Below, piece by piece: positions 24,931 to 34,910 of a DNA stretch of 64,000 nt. The stretch comes from Desulfosporosinus lacus DSM 15449. Its GTDB lineage: Bacteria > Bacillota > Desulfitobacteriia > Desulfitobacteriales > Desulfitobacteriaceae. Numbering within the stretch: position 1 is the stretch's first letter; each line of letters opens with the position of its first letter. A model generated the notes under the pieces. That model did not search any database and was not told the origin of the DNA. It saw only the letters and a program-made list of their open reading frames with translations. Where the stretch lies: contig NZ_FQXJ01000003.1 of the NCBI RefSeq assembly GCF_900129935.1, forward strand, positions 248,001 through 312,000, written 5' to 3'. The position numbers and the translations under genes are program-made.

Positions 24931-26621
24931 TGTCACTCACGGTAGAACTCATCGAGTATTCTGAGGCCGTTCTATCCGGCGAAATAATCTCTTGCAAAAA
25001 GCATCAATGGGCCTGTCAAAGATTCTTGAACGATATAGCCAACCAAGGGACCGAAAGGTTCCCTTTTGTTTTTGTCGAGGAAAACGCTGAACGATTCCTT
25101 GATTGGATGAGACTCTTCAAGCACCGCAAAGGGGTCCTTAAAGGCCAAAACATTGAACCGCACATCATTCAAAAGTTTGTGTTTGGAAACATCTACGGCT
25201 GGATTCATAAAGACACCCGCTACCGACGATTCAGTAAAGCTTACTGGCAAGTTGGCCGTAAAAACGCCAAATCACAATCTTTAGCCTGCGTGGGAAGCTA
25301 CGAGCTGATGGCCCTTGGGGAAGGAACTTCCGAGGTATATTGCACAGCGACCAAACGAAAGCAAGCCCGGATTGTCTGGGAAGAAACCGAAGCCATGCTC
25401 CTGGGATGCCCCGACTTGAAAGGAAAATTCAAAATAGCCTATGGTCAGATCAAACACCTAAAGACGGGGTCCATCATGGACGCACTCAGCAAAGAGGATG
25501 AGAAAACCGGAGACGGCCTGAACCCTCAATGCGGGGTCATTGACGAATATCACGCACATAAAACCAGTGAGATGTATGACATCATTGACAGCGGTATGGT
25601 TGCAAGGCCTCAACCCTTATTGATGATCATAACCACCGCCGGATTTGACCTAGCCCATCCGTGCTACTCGGTTGAATATAAGCTTATTTCGCACATACTG
25701 GACCCGGACAACCCTTATGTAAACAACAATTATTTTGTCATGGTTAATGAGATCGATGCTGACGACGATATAAAAGACGAAGCGGTCTGGGCAAAAGCCA
25801 ACCCAATTGTATGCAGCTACCCCGAGGGCGTTGAGTCGATTCGGCGAAGGCTTGATCTAGCGTTGGAAGCACCTGAAAAGATGCGAGACTTTCTAACAAA
25901 GACCGTCAACCGCTGGGTACAAATGCGAGAGTTTGGGTACATGGACCTAAGCAAGTGGAACCGATGTGGACAAGCCTTTGACATAGAGATTCTGCGGGGT
26001 AAAAACTGTATTATTGGCGTTGACTTGTCGGCTACATTAGACCTAACCAGCGTAGCCCATGAGTTTAAAATCGAGGGTAAATATTATGTATTGTGCCATT
26101 CCTTCATGCCGGAGGAAAAACTTCGAGAAAAGATAGCGACGGATAAAGTCCCCTACGATTTGTGGGTGGATCAAGGCTGGATCACTCTAACCCCTGGCGA
26201 AGTTGTGGACTACGCCTTTGTGATGGAGTACATCAACTCCACCGCCAAAGAGTATGGCTTTATACCCAAAGAGCTTTGCTACGATAAATGGAACGCTAAC
26301 ATGTTCGGTACGGAAATGACCAATCAAGGCTATACATGCGTTGACATCCGACAGGGAATGCCGTCACTTGGAGAACCCACTAAGAATTTCCGGGAAGAAG
26401 TATACAAGGGAAATCTAGTCCACAATAACAACCCAGTCCTAGCATGGGCGGTGGGAAACGCAATCACTAAGATGGCTCCTAATGAAACGTTTATGTTGGA
26501 TAAGTCAAAATCCACCCACAGAATTGACCCAATCGCCGCAATAATTAACGCACACTGTCGCGCGGCAGTCATCGAAGAACTATCGATCTACCAAAAACGC
26601 GGGATGAGAAGTTTGCTCTAG
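24930..26621 (+). CDS. terL: phage terminase large subunit
   Basis: 563-residue packaging motor and nuclease. The ATPase part has a Walker A-like VGRKNAKS and Walker B region CGVIDEYHAH. The nuclease part has acidic residues in IIGVDLSATLDLTSV, CYDKWNA and the terminal DPIAAIINAHC. The order and length suit the HK97/phiC31-like terminase group that makes cohesive ends. The start overlaps the small-subunit stop. Confidence 0.93.
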   Translation: MSLTVELIEYSEAVLSGEIISCKKHQWACQRFLNDIANQGTERFPFVFVEENAERFLDWMRLFKHRKGVLKGQNIEPHIIQKFVFGNIYGWIHKDTRYRRFSKAYWQVGRKNAKSQSLACVGSYELMALGEGTSEVYCTATKRKQARIVWEETEAMLLGCPDLKGKFKIAYGQIKHLKTGSIMDALSKEDEKTGDGLNPQCGVIDEYHAHKTSEMYDIIDSGMVARPQPLLMIITTAGFDLAHPCYSVEYKLISHILDPDNPYVNNNYFVMVNEIDADDDIKDEAVWAKANPIVCSYPEGVESIRRRLDLALEAPEKMRDFLTKTVNRWVQMREFGYMDLSKWNRCGQAFDIEILRGKNCIIGVDLSATLDLTSVAHEFKIEGKYYVLCHSFMPEEKLREKIATDKVPYDLWVDQGWITLTPGEVVDYAFVMEYINSTAKEYGFIPKELCYDKWNANMFGTEMTNQGYTCVDIRQGMPSLGEPTKNFREEVYKGNLVHNNNPVLAWAVGNAITKMAPNETFMLDKSKSTHRIDPIAAIINAHCRAAVIEELSIYQKRGMRSLL

Positions 26622-26636
26622 GGAGGGGGTGATAGG

Positions 26637-27905
26637 GTGAAGTTCACCGAAAAAGTTAAGCTATTATTCAAGAACAACATGGACGATTATATAAGAGCAT
26701 TTATAACCGGAGATGACCTAGACAACCCATCCTACGGAGATGCTTTGATGGACCCATCCACAGCCTTAAAATACACGGCGGTTTTTGCTTGCAACAAGGT
26801 ACTCGCAGAGACATTCGCCTGTATGCCCGCTATGCTTTACCGAAAGGATCAAAAGGGTGAGCGCGAAGCCGTCAACGACCTCGCCATATATGACATCCTT
26901 CACTATAAACCGAACGAAGAGATGTCACCGTTCAATTTCAAAGAGGCGTGTATGACCTCACTGAACCTAGGAGGTAATTCAGTCTGCGAGAGGCTCGTTA
27001 ACGGAAAAGGGCAACTCGTAGGGTTGTATCCTTACCAACATGCCTTTGTGGATATTTCGAGGAACCCTAGTAACAAAAAACTCATTTACACTATCCGGGA
27101 TGGCATTTCCAAAAAGGAGCTGACAAGGGATCAAATATTCCATGTTCCAAACCTGAGCCTTGATGGAATCGTTGGCCTTTCACCGATTTCATATGCGTCT
27201 TCAGCGATCCGTCTAGGTATGTCGTACGAGCAATTTGGTGTCAATTTTTATAGAAATGGCGCAAACCCATCCGGTTCCTTTGATATCCCAGGCGAACTTG
27301 GAGAGGAAGCGTTCAACCGACTCAAGATTGAGCTTAAGCACAATTATTCAGGGTTAAAGCGCACGGGAACCCCGATGCTTCTTGAGGGTGGGATGAAATT
27401 CACCCCCCACACGATCAACCCGGTCGATGCCCAATTGTTAGAGAGTAAGTCGTTTCAAGCCGAGGATATCTGCCGCATCTACCGGGTCCCACAGCACTTA
27501 ATTCAACTTCTTGGGCACTCGACCAATAATAACATCGAACATCAAAGTCTCGAATTCGTCATGTACACTATGCTCCCGATCTTCAAACGGTGGGAAGAGA
27601 ACATAAATATGCAGCTCCTTACTGATAAGCAAAGAGCTGCAGGGTACTATATAGAGTTCAAAATCGACGCCTTACTTCGAGGCGATGCGGTGAGCAGGGC
27701 AACTGCTTATGCGCAAGGCAGGCAGTGGGGTTGGCTCAGTGTTAACGACATTCGCAAACTTGAAAATATGTCGGCTATACCGAATGGTGACATTTACACT
27801 CAACCCCTAAATATGGGTGAGGCAGGTAAAATCCAAGTGGCCGACCAAACCAAAGCCATAGTTGATTCGATCTATAAAATTATTACCAATTATAACGAAT
27901 CCTAA
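26637..27905 (+). CDS. phage portal protein (HK97 family)
   Basis: 422 residues forming the ring through which DNA enters the head. Typical stretches: ALKYTAVFACNKVLAETFACMPA, NLGGNSVCERL, FHVPNLSLDGIVGLSPISYA and GANPSGSFDIPGEL. A GTG start follows GGAGGGGGTGATAGG. In most phages of this type the head protease follows directly. Here about 1.45 kb with an antisense DUF3231 gene lies between. Confidence 0.92.
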   Translation: MKFTEKVKLLFKNNMDDYIRAFITGDDLDNPSYGDALMDPSTALKYTAVFACNKVLAETFACMPAMLYRKDQKGEREAVNDLAIYDILHYKPNEEMSPFNFKEACMTSLNLGGNSVCERLVNGKGQLVGLYPYQHAFVDISRNPSNKKLIYTIRDGISKKELTRDQIFHVPNLSLDGIVGLSPISYASSAIRLGMSYEQFGVNFYRNGANPSGSFDIPGELGEEAFNRLKIELKHNYSGLKRTGTPMLLEGGMKFTPHTINPVDAQLLESKSFQAEDICRIYRVPQHLIQLLGHSTNNNIEHQSLEFVMYTMLPIFKRWEENINMQLLTDKQRAAGYYIEFKIDALLRGDAVSRATAYAQGRQWGWLSVNDIRKLENMSAIPNGDIYTQPLNMGEAGKIQVADQTKAIVDSIYKIITNYNES

Positions 27906-27965
27906 AATATGGAATTGGTGTTCGTTTTTTGGTAGTTGAAAGAGTAAACTGACTAAATTTTCTAG

Positions 27966-29045
27966 TTAATGTTGCATTGATTCTTTTTCGTGATTAATCG
28001 TTTCTGGAATCCTTTCGAGCCATCCTGCTTCAATCATTAAATCCGCACCATTCTTGGCAAAGCGTAGTAGTTCAGTAATAAAATCACCGAATATTGCACC
28101 CAAGTCAATTCGAGCTGAATGTATTAGGGCAAATCCGTATTCAACAATGATAAACGCAGTAACTACAGATACATGGCTTAAAATTAGCTTATCACTAATA
28201 GGAGATTCTTTAGAACCTGTAATTAAAATATCGGCCACTGAAGGATGGGGTATATCCACGTCCGCTAAGAGAGAACCTAGAACTTTTAATTGCTTATCTC
28301 CTATTCTAAGAGCTTCATCAAGATAGTCCTTAACCTTTTCAGACTTAGCAACTTGTTTGAGTCCAATATTTAAAATTCTTAGTAATTTCTTCGTTTCCAT
28401 AGTCGAGAAAATATGACTAATTTCTAATGCATTTAAAGGTCTCTTATCTCCAATAAGCATACCTATATTTGTGCCAAAATATTTTTTATCATGTACAAAA
28501 TCCACTCTGTCTGGAATAACAATGTGGGGGTGTTTTATGGAAAGACCTTTTGCTAAAAGTATATCGGTGGCTTTCTGGACTATCTCTTGAGATTTATCTA
28601 TACATTCGAAGAAATAATTACGAAAATCGGGACGAGAAGAAATAGTTAAAGCGTTGGCATAATCGATTAAAACAAACCTATGCATAAGTCTAGTGTACGA
28701 CAATGTAAATGATTCGGCGAATAACTGTCTAGCATTGACATCTACATCTTTATCGCTAAAAGCTTCGGGAATAGGATGATTAATCGAACTATAGATATCC
28801 TTCATATTTTTTACCCGTTGGCTTGAGACATCGAGTGCAAGTTGTAAGACAGAATGAATATCAGGGTCTTTGGAATTAGCGACAAAGCTTTTGAGGAAAC
28901 AAATTGACTGACTTTCTGCGAAGTAACTCACCCAAAGAGATGCAATCTCTGACGACGTTGGCATAATGTTTGCTAAATTATGCTGAACAGGTGCAAAAGA
29001 AACTTGTTGAACCTGACCTTGATTAGATTCCTCAAGATTATTCAT
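27966..29045 (-). CDS. DUF3231 family protein (prophage cargo)
   Basis: 359 residues built from two DUF3231 repeats, each a helical bundle; the family is typical of spore-forming Firmicutes and its function is unknown. The start has AAGGAGAAG upstream. The gene is antisense to the head operon and sits between portal and protease. It is closely related, with more than half of the residues identical by eye, to the chromosomal protein at 50427-51497 (shared: CFLK, SKDPDIH, RQLF/KQLF, ESFTL, YTRLMH, DRVDFVH). Probably a lysogenic-conversion or moron gene expressed independently of phage late genes. Confidence 0.85.
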   Translation of the reverse strand: MNNLEESNQGQVQQVSFAPVQHNLANIMPTSSEIASLWVSYFAESQSICFLKSFVANSKDPDIHSVLQLALDVSSQRVKNMKDIYSSINHPIPEAFSDKDVDVNARQLFAESFTLSYTRLMHRFVLIDYANALTISSRPDFRNYFFECIDKSQEIVQKATDILLAKGLSIKHPHIVIPDRVDFVHDKKYFGTNIGMLIGDKRPLNALEISHIFSTMETKKLLRILNIGLKQVAKSEKVKDYLDEALRIGDKQLKVLGSLLADVDIPHPSVADILITGSKESPISDKLILSHVSVVTAFIIVEYGFALIHSARIDLGAIFGDFITELLRFAKNGADLMIEAGWLERIPETINHEKESMQH

Positions 29046-29359
29046 ATTTCACTTCTCCTTAAAATTTAAGTATATCGGTTTCTATTCTAATGTTATATTG
29101 TGCTACCTTTAGTAGTTGTTAATACAGGTATTTATAGGGTGAATTGTCAATCGAGAGTAGTTTTAGAATGAATGACTTAACCCATTGTTTATATACGACA
29201 CTTGCATAAATGCAAGATATTATTTTAGTCTGGCAAATCGAGCTGACCCCAGTATTACATGATTAGGAATACTAGGGTTTGTGGTTTGGTAGCTATATAT
29301 TGTTTAACTTAAGCACCTTCTGGGTGCTTTTTGTTTTGCCCTTGAAAGGAGGTGAGAAA
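29046..29359. other. noncoding segment between DUF3231 gene and head protease
   Basis: About 310 bases. It must contain the promoter of the antisense DUF3231 gene and, at its right end, a terminator and the protease ribosome-binding site. No coding sequence was seen. Confidence 0.5.
29311..29336 (+). terminator. terminator just upstream of head protease gene
   Basis: AAGCACC / GGTGCTT stem, TTCTG loop, then TTTGTTTT. It lies on the plus strand inside the head operon, so it may limit transcription entering from the inserted segment. Confidence 0.7.
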
Positions 29360-30121
29360 GTGGCAAAAAAGGTGAAAGCTAAAAAGAAGTTCTGGGCATT
29401 CAAAGAAGTGGCTGACAATGCAGGCGAGTTAACCATTTATGGAGAGATTGCGGATTCACAAGGTGGCTGGTTTAGCGATGGGAACGAAATAACCCCTACG
29501 TCATTCAAGGCAGAACTCGATGCCCTAGGCGACATAACAACCCTCAACGTTTACATGAATTCCCCTGGCGGAGATGTCTTTGCAGGTCAAACGATCTATT
29601 CACAGTTAAAAAGGCATAAGGCCAAGATAAATATGCACATCGATGGTCTGGCTGCTAGCATTGCCTCAGTCATCGCTATGGCGGGTGACACAATCCATAT
29701 GCCAGCGAACGCCATGATGATGATTCATCATCCCATGAGTGGAGTTTACGGAAACGCCCATGAGATGCGGGCTATGGCCGACACGTTGGACAAGGTATGT
29801 GAGAGCATCCAAGAAACCTACCTAACTAAAGCCTTGGACATGAAACGAAAGGATCTTGTTGCGTTACTTGACGCGGAAACTTGGTTAACAGCCCAAGAGT
29901 GCCTAGATCTTGGACTGTGTGATGTGGTGGGAGAAGAAAAAGCAATTGCCGCCAGCGTTAGAGACTTTGAAATCCTTGCCAAGTATAGAAACACCCCTAG
30001 ATTTATTGCGGTAAAGGACGATCCACCCGCATCTATCCCGTTGATCGACCCAGTCGAACCAGACACAACACAAGACGTTGCAAAAGCAAAAGCGATTTTA
30101 GCCTTGGAGTGTGAACTCTAA
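29360..30121 (+). CDS. ClpP-like phage head maturation protease
   Basis: 253 residues from a GTG after a very strong AAAGGAGGTGAG. Serine protease of the ClpP fold with Ser100 in DGLAASIASVIAMAG and His123/124 in MMMIHHPMSG as nucleophile and base; SPGGDVFAG forms the oxyanion region. It trims capsid protein during head maturation. The plain upstream extension from 29279 runs through the terminator and is not coding. Confidence 0.92.
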   Translation: MAKKVKAKKKFWAFKEVADNAGELTIYGEIADSQGGWFSDGNEITPTSFKAELDALGDITTLNVYMNSPGGDVFAGQTIYSQLKRHKAKINMHIDGLAASIASVIAMAGDTIHMPANAMMMIHHPMSGVYGNAHEMRAMADTLDKVCESIQETYLTKALDMKRKDLVALLDAETWLTAQECLDLGLCDVVGEEKAIAASVRDFEILAKYRNTPRFIAVKDDPPASIPLIDPVEPDTTQDVAKAKAILALECEL

Positions 30122-30162
30122 AGGTTTTTTTTATGCCCAAAAATAGAAAGCGAGGCACAAGG

Positions 30163-31452
30163 ATGAATGAAATGGAACGATTGTTGGCCCTAAAAGCTGC
30201 CTTAAAGGCCAAAGCTCAAGGCATTACGGCAAAGGAATCGGCGACCACCGATGAAATCAACGCTGTACTTGCAGAAATTCAAGCGGTCAATGCCAAAATT
30301 GACGTTCAAAAACAAGTGGATGTGATGGATTCAGAGGAACTTAAGGCTGCAGCCGAAGCAAAGAAAGCAGTCAACGAGCCCCTATGGGCGCAACCAAAGG
30401 ACCACACAAAAGTGTTATGGAAGAACAACAGTGAATTCCTTACAGCTGTCTTTAATGCGTCCAAACAAGGCGTAGCCCCAGACCCACGACTGCTCATGCA
30501 AAATGCTGCTTCAGGAATGGGAGAATCAGTCCCATCCGACGGAGGGTTTCTTGTAGGCGAGGATTTCGCCAAGGAGCTGCTCCAGAGAACCTACGAAACA
30601 GGTATCTTAGCATCAAAGTGTCGTAAAATTCCGATCAGTCCAACGTCGAACTCACTCGAAGCGAATGGAATCGACGAAACAAGCCGAGCCAACGGATCAC
30701 GCTGGGGTGGAATTCAATCGTACTGGGAAAACGAAGCCGATGCCTTGATCGGATCAAAGCCGAAGTTTAATAAAGTTGGCTTAAAGCTCAAGAAACTAAC
30801 CGGGCTTTGCTACGCGACCGATGAACTTCTCCAAGATAGTACCGCCCTAGAATCTATCATTGGTCAAGCGTTCGCAGAGGAATTTGGCTTTCGGATGGAC
30901 GATGTCATCATGAATGGTCTCGGAGCAGGGCAACCTCTTGGCTATATGAAAAGTGGCGCACTTGTCACCGTCGCAAAAGAAGCTGGACAAGCTAACGGTT
31001 CGATCGTGACACAAAACGTCTTGAACATGTGGGCGCGCTGCTGGGGAAGATCCCGCCAAAACGCAGTGTGGTTAATTAACCAAGACGTCGAGCCCCAACT
31101 CAGCCAAATGACAATTACGGTAGGCACCGGAGGCATCCCAGTGTATATGCCAGCGGGCGGAGTGTCCGGAGCGCAATATAGCACTCTGTTCGGTCGTCCG
31201 GTGATTCCAGTTGAGCAAGCTAACACTGTAGGATCTCTTGGCGATATCTCCTTGGTGGACCTTTCACAGTATCTGTTGATCGACAAAGGGGGACTCAACG
31301 CCGCATCTTCGATTCATGTGCGGTTCCTTTACGATGAGAGTGTTTTCCGTTTCATTTACCGAGTCGATGGTCAGCCGATCTGGAAGTCAACACTCCAACC
31401 TTTTAAAGGAAGCAATACCCTTAGTCCATTCGTTACATTAGCTGCGCGCTAG
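30163..31452 (+). CDS. phage major capsid protein (HK97 family)
   Basis: About 429 residues. The N-terminal 110 are a charged, Ala/Lys/Glu-rich helical scaffold (delta) region that the protease should remove. The mature part contains GGFLVGEDFAKELLQ, SRWGGIQSYWENEAD and the HK97-fold C-terminal half (AARWGRSRQNAVWLINQD-like region, FGRPVIPVEQA). An ATG at 30133 with AAAGG upstream is an alternative start adding ten residues. Confidence 0.92.
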   Translation: MNEMERLLALKAALKAKAQGITAKESATTDEINAVLAEIQAVNAKIDVQKQVDVMDSEELKAAAEAKKAVNEPLWAQPKDHTKVLWKNNSEFLTAVFNASKQGVAPDPRLLMQNAASGMGESVPSDGGFLVGEDFAKELLQRTYETGILASKCRKIPISPTSNSLEANGIDETSRANGSRWGGIQSYWENEADALIGSKPKFNKVGLKLKKLTGLCYATDELLQDSTALESIIGQAFAEEFGFRMDDVIMNGLGAGQPLGYMKSGALVTVAKEAGQANGSIVTQNVLNMWARCWGRSRQNAVWLINQDVEPQLSQMTITVGTGGIPVYMPAGGVSGAQYSTLFGRPVIPVEQANTVGSLGDISLVDLSQYLLIDKGGLNAASSIHVRFLYDESVFRFIYRVDGQPIWKSTLQPFKGSNTLSPFVTLAAR

Positions 31453-31485
31453 TAATTAAGAAACCATGAGGAGGAAACAGATCGT

Positions 31486-31950
31486 ATGATTGATGAACTA
31501 AACCATGTAGTAAACGTCTTGTCCCCTGCAACGAATGTCTTTGGAGGAGCAGTTCCAACCAAAGTGATTAATATGAAACAATGGGGCAGCGCTTGTTTTA
31601 TCGTTCAGTGCGGTGTCGGCGCAGTGGGAACGGCCACAATAACGGTCGAGGCTTGCAGCGATGCTACTCCCACACTCACCACAGCGATTCCTTTCCTATT
31701 CCAAGAGTGTGTTACAGGCGATACCTATGGCCCGATTACCCAAGCTCCCGCGACGGGATTCACGACCGCAGCTGCGAGCAACAAAGTCTATAAGGTATTT
31801 GTACGAGAACAATCTCTCGCACTGACGGGGTATAGCTATGTGCGACTGAAGTCGACTGAGGTCATCGTTGGGGCAATCGCAGGCAGCGTTGTTGCGATCT
31901 TGAGCAAAGGAAGATTTATAAACGAAGTACCAAGTACGGTCTTAGTTTAA
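31486..31950 (+). CDS. phage structural protein, probable head decoration
   Basis: 154 residues with a beta-rich, Thr/Ala/Val-rich composition (GSACFIVQCGVGAVGTATITVEA) and no known motif. Located between capsid and connector genes with GAGGAGG upstream, a usual place for a capsid decoration or head-fibre protein. The assignment rests on position only. Confidence 0.6.
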   Translation: MIDELNHVVNVLSPATNVFGGAVPTKVINMKQWGSACFIVQCGVGAVGTATITVEACSDATPTLTTAIPFLFQECVTGDTYGPITQAPATGFTTAAASNKVYKVFVREQSLALTGYSYVRLKSTEVIVGAIAGSVVAILSKGRFINEVPSTVLV

Positions 31951-32011
31951 TCATATTTCGTATTCAGGGAGCAGGGTAACACCTGTTCCTTTAGTTTAGG
32001 GCGGTGATAAA

Positions 32012-32596
32012 GTGGACTATAACTTAACCTTAATGACACCCCCTGCTGCAGAGCCAGTGAGCCTACCCGTTGCACGAGCTCATCTAAGACTCGATACCAA
32101 CGATGACGATGCCTATGTGAACTCGTTGATTATCGCAGCGAGAGAGTATTGTGAAACCTATCAAAACAGAGCGTATATCACTCAAACATGGGAGATGGCC
32201 CTTCCGAGTTTTCCGCTACGCACTATCACGATTCCGAAGGGAAGACTACAAACCATCGAACAAATTTTTTATAAAAATGCAGCCGGAATCGTAACCACGT
32301 TAATTCCTGAGATCGACTATGTCGTAAGTCATCGCGGAATATTGGGGCGGGTTTGTCCTCCCTTTGGAAAAGCTTTCCCATACGAACACCTTTACCCCTT
32401 AGACCCAGTCGTGGTGAGGTTTATGTGTGGATACGGCGATACCTCCGAGACCGTCCCAGCTAGAGTGAAACAGGCCATGTTATTACTGATCGGCCACTGG
32501 TATGAAAATAGAATGGCGGTCAGTGAGCTAAGAACTGGCGAAATAAGCTTTGCAGTAGCTGCCCTGTTAAGCCAGGAAAAAATAGTGATGGTCTAG
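32012..32596 (+). CDS. phage head-tail connector (gp6/phiE125 gp8-like)
   Basis: 194 residues. The pattern AEPVSLPVARAHLRLD, DDDAYVNSLIIAAREYCE and TQTWEMALPSFP followed by IPKGRLQTIEQIFY is typical of head-tail connector adaptors attached below the portal. The GTG start follows GGGCGGTGAT. Confidence 0.85.
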   Translation: MDYNLTLMTPPAAEPVSLPVARAHLRLDTNDDDAYVNSLIIAAREYCETYQNRAYITQTWEMALPSFPLRTITIPKGRLQTIEQIFYKNAAGIVTTLIPEIDYVVSHRGILGRVCPPFGKAFPYEHLYPLDPVVVRFMCGYGDTSETVPARVKQAMLLLIGHWYENRMAVSELRTGEISFAVAALLSQEKIVMV

Positions 32597-32609
32597 GCGG
32601 GGGGAGTCT

Positions 32610-32945
32610 ATGAACATTGGAGAATTACGTAATAGAATCGAAATTCAAAACTATATTAGGACTCCGAATGAGGTTGGCGAGGAAGTAAAACAGTGGCAAA
32701 CCTACATTAAACTGTGGGCCAAATTTGAAACCAGTCTTGTAAAGGAACAAGTACAGGCTGGTAAGAACAGCGAAAGCGTCGTTCACGAAATCGTTATTAG
32801 ATATCGGAATGATCTCGATTCGACCATGCGAGTGGTGTATAAAGGTAATAATTACAACATCAATCATGTGGTCAATGACCAAGAGCAAAATATTGAAACG
32901 CACCTATTTTGCACCCTCATAGAAGAAGGTGTCTACAATGAGTAG
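32610..32945 (+). CDS. phage head closure / head-tail adaptor protein
   Basis: 111 residues of the SPP1 gp16-like head-closure family: NIGELRNRIEIQNY at the start, WAKFE in the middle and RVVYKGNNYNINHVVND at the end. GGGGGGAG precedes the ATG. The stop overlaps the start of the next gene. Confidence 0.85.
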   Translation: MNIGELRNRIEIQNYIRTPNEVGEEVKQWQTYIKLWAKFETSLVKEQVQAGKNSESVVHEIVIRYRNDLDSTMRVVYKGNNYNINHVVNDQEQNIETHLFCTLIEEGVYNE

Positions 32946-33351
32946 TTTTGAACTAAACGGGCTAACGGAGTTTGAACGAGATCTTATGCGGGTCATTAAT
33001 GAGACGTTCCCGAATGAAGCTAAAAAATTCATGCGGAAACAGGTTAATGATGTAAAGACTCAAGCTAAACGTGACACACCCGACGATACAGGATTCACGA
33101 AAGCTCATTGGAAAACCGCGACCAAGGGTAAGAGGCGCTCGTCTGTAAGATTAGTTGAATCGACTGTTACAAACAACGCTCCCCTCTCCCACTTAAACGA
33201 ACATGGGCACCGGATAAGCAACCAATATGGGGAGTATGGATTTTATCCGGGGGTCCATATGCTTGAAAAGGCAGTTATAAAAAAAGAGTCCGAATTCGCA
33301 AGGGAAGTAAGTGCCTTTATAGCGACAGCCTTGGAGGAATTAGACCTATGA
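32938..33351 (+). CDS. HK97 gp10-like head-tail joining protein
   Basis: 137 residues. KRDTPDDTGFTKAHWKT and LNEHGHRISNQYG are characteristic of HK97 gp10-type proteins that complete the neck. Starts at the ATG 9 bases inside the longer frame, after GAAGGTG, overlapping the preceding stop. Confidence 0.85.
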   Translation: MSSFELNGLTEFERDLMRVINETFPNEAKKFMRKQVNDVKTQAKRDTPDDTGFTKAHWKTATKGKRRSSVRLVESTVTNNAPLSHLNEHGHRISNQYGEYGFYPGVHMLEKAVIKKESEFAREVSAFIATALEELDL

Positions 33352-33827
33352 TCGGATATGTTGATATAAAACGATCAGTCATCGATGTCTTGAAAACAAA
33401 GGTAAGCACGATCAAGACTGTGGCCACTGAGGAATTAAACGGGTTTAAACCCCCTGCTTTTTTTGTGCAATTGATGCCCATTAGCGATACACCCTCTATA
33501 GACTACGAAGAAAAACTTCTGACGGTCAACATCCATTACTTTTCAGAGGAAAAGACAGACCTAGCAAACCTGAAAATGCTGGACCAGCTAAACACGGCAT
33601 TCTTTAATGTCCTAAAAATAGGGGATCGGGTCATTACCCTGAAAAGCAAGCGACACCAACTCATCGACAATGTTTTGCAATTTAAGTTTGAATTGGAATT
33701 CTTAACGGATATAGACGTCGTGGAAGTCAACGACGAGTGGCTCATGTCAACGGAGCTTGACGACAGTCTAGGTTATTCCGAAGAAACAGTCGAGTTAATG
33801 CAAGAACTAGATTTAAAGGAGGAGTAG
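33348..33827 (+). CDS. probable tail terminator / neck protein
   Basis: 159 residues of the small family (DUF6838-like) found between gp10-like proteins and the tail sheath: GFKPPAFFVQLMP, INIHYFSEEKTD-like and LQFKFELEFLTDIDV. Its start overlaps the preceding gene by four bases. Role inferred mostly from gene order. Confidence 0.7.
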   Translation: MIGYVDIKRSVIDVLKTKVSTIKTVATEELNGFKPPAFFVQLMPISDTPSIDYEEKLLTVNIHYFSEEKTDLANLKMLDQLNTAFFNVLKIGDRVITLKSKRHQLIDNVLQFKFELEFLTDIDVVEVNDEWLMSTELDDSLGYSEETVELMQELDLKEE

Positions 33828-33833
33828 TCAACT

Positions 33834-34898
33834 ATGGGGTTACCCCAAATCAATATCAGGTTTCAGACACTCGCTGTAACGGCCATCGCTCGAAGTGCCA
33901 GAGGGATTGTTGCGCTGATCTTAAAAGACTCCACCAAGGAAACCTTTGACACGAAAATCTATACCGACGTTACCCAAATCGACCCCTTGGACTGGACGGC
34001 AGTGAATCTCGATTACATTCAAAAATCGTTCCTTGGCTCACCGACCAAAGTAATCGTCGAACGAATCGATGCAGAAGCTGTAGATTATAGCGCTGCCCTA
34101 GCAAGGTTAATCAACAAGAAGTGGAACTACCTCGCCATACCCGGCATACTTACAGCGGATGTTGCCACCATCTCTACTTGGATTAAATCACGCAGGGATA
34201 CGGATAAAAAGACGTTTAAGGCTGTATTACCGAACAGTGCGTCCGACCATGAAGGAATCATCAATTTCACAACAGACAATATCCTTGTGGACGGAGAAAC
34301 CTATACAACCGCCGAATATTGCGCTAGAATCGCAGGTATTTTAGCAGGTTTGCCATTCACACGAAGCTCCACGTACTTCGTTCTTCCCGAAGTTGAGAGT
34401 ATCAGTGAGACAACCACACCTGATGACGACATCGATGCAGGGAAGCTAATTTTAATCAACGACGGTGAGCACATCAAGATTGGTCGAGGAGTGAACAGTC
34501 TAACTTCTACAACTGTTGCCAAAGGTGCCAAGTTTAAGAAGATTAAAATCCTAGAAGCGATCGATCTTATGCGCGAGGATATCCGCGACACTTTTGATTC
34601 TGAATATGTCGGGCAGGTCAACAACTTCTATGACAACAAAGTTCTCTTTCTAACAGCGGTCAACGCCTATTTCAAGGGTCTGCAAGCGGATGAAGTCCTA
34701 GACCCAAACTTCACTGCGCTGGCCGAGATCGACTTGGATGCACAAGAGTTATTCCTCCAATCGACCGGACTCGATACCAGTAAGCTAACAACAGCTCAAC
34801 TTAAAGAGTACAACACAGGGAGCAAGGTCTTTGTCCGGGCAAGTGGAAGCCCTCTTGACGCTATGGAAGACTTAGACTTTTCAATGTTGATCGTGTAG
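33834..34898 (+). CDS. contractile tail sheath protein (XkdK-like)
   Basis: 354 residues. The order of conserved segments fits PBSX-type sheath proteins: GIVALILKD near the start, KVIVERI, the central WNYLAIPG and the C-terminal GQVNNFYDNKVLFLTAVNAYF region. Its presence shows a myovirus-type, contractile tail. AAAGGAGGAG precedes the ATG. Confidence 0.9.
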   Translation: MGLPQINIRFQTLAVTAIARSARGIVALILKDSTKETFDTKIYTDVTQIDPLDWTAVNLDYIQKSFLGSPTKVIVERIDAEAVDYSAALARLINKKWNYLAIPGILTADVATISTWIKSRRDTDKKTFKAVLPNSASDHEGIINFTTDNILVDGETYTTAEYCARIAGILAGLPFTRSSTYFVLPEVESISETTTPDDDIDAGKLILINDGEHIKIGRGVNSLTSTTVAKGAKFKKIKILEAIDLMREDIRDTFDSEYVGQVNNFYDNKVLFLTAVNAYFKGLQADEVLDPNFTALAEIDLDAQELFLQSTGLDTSKLTTAQLKEYNTGSKVFVRASGSPLDAMEDLDFSMLIV

Positions 34899-34910
34899 GA
34901 GGACTAAAGC

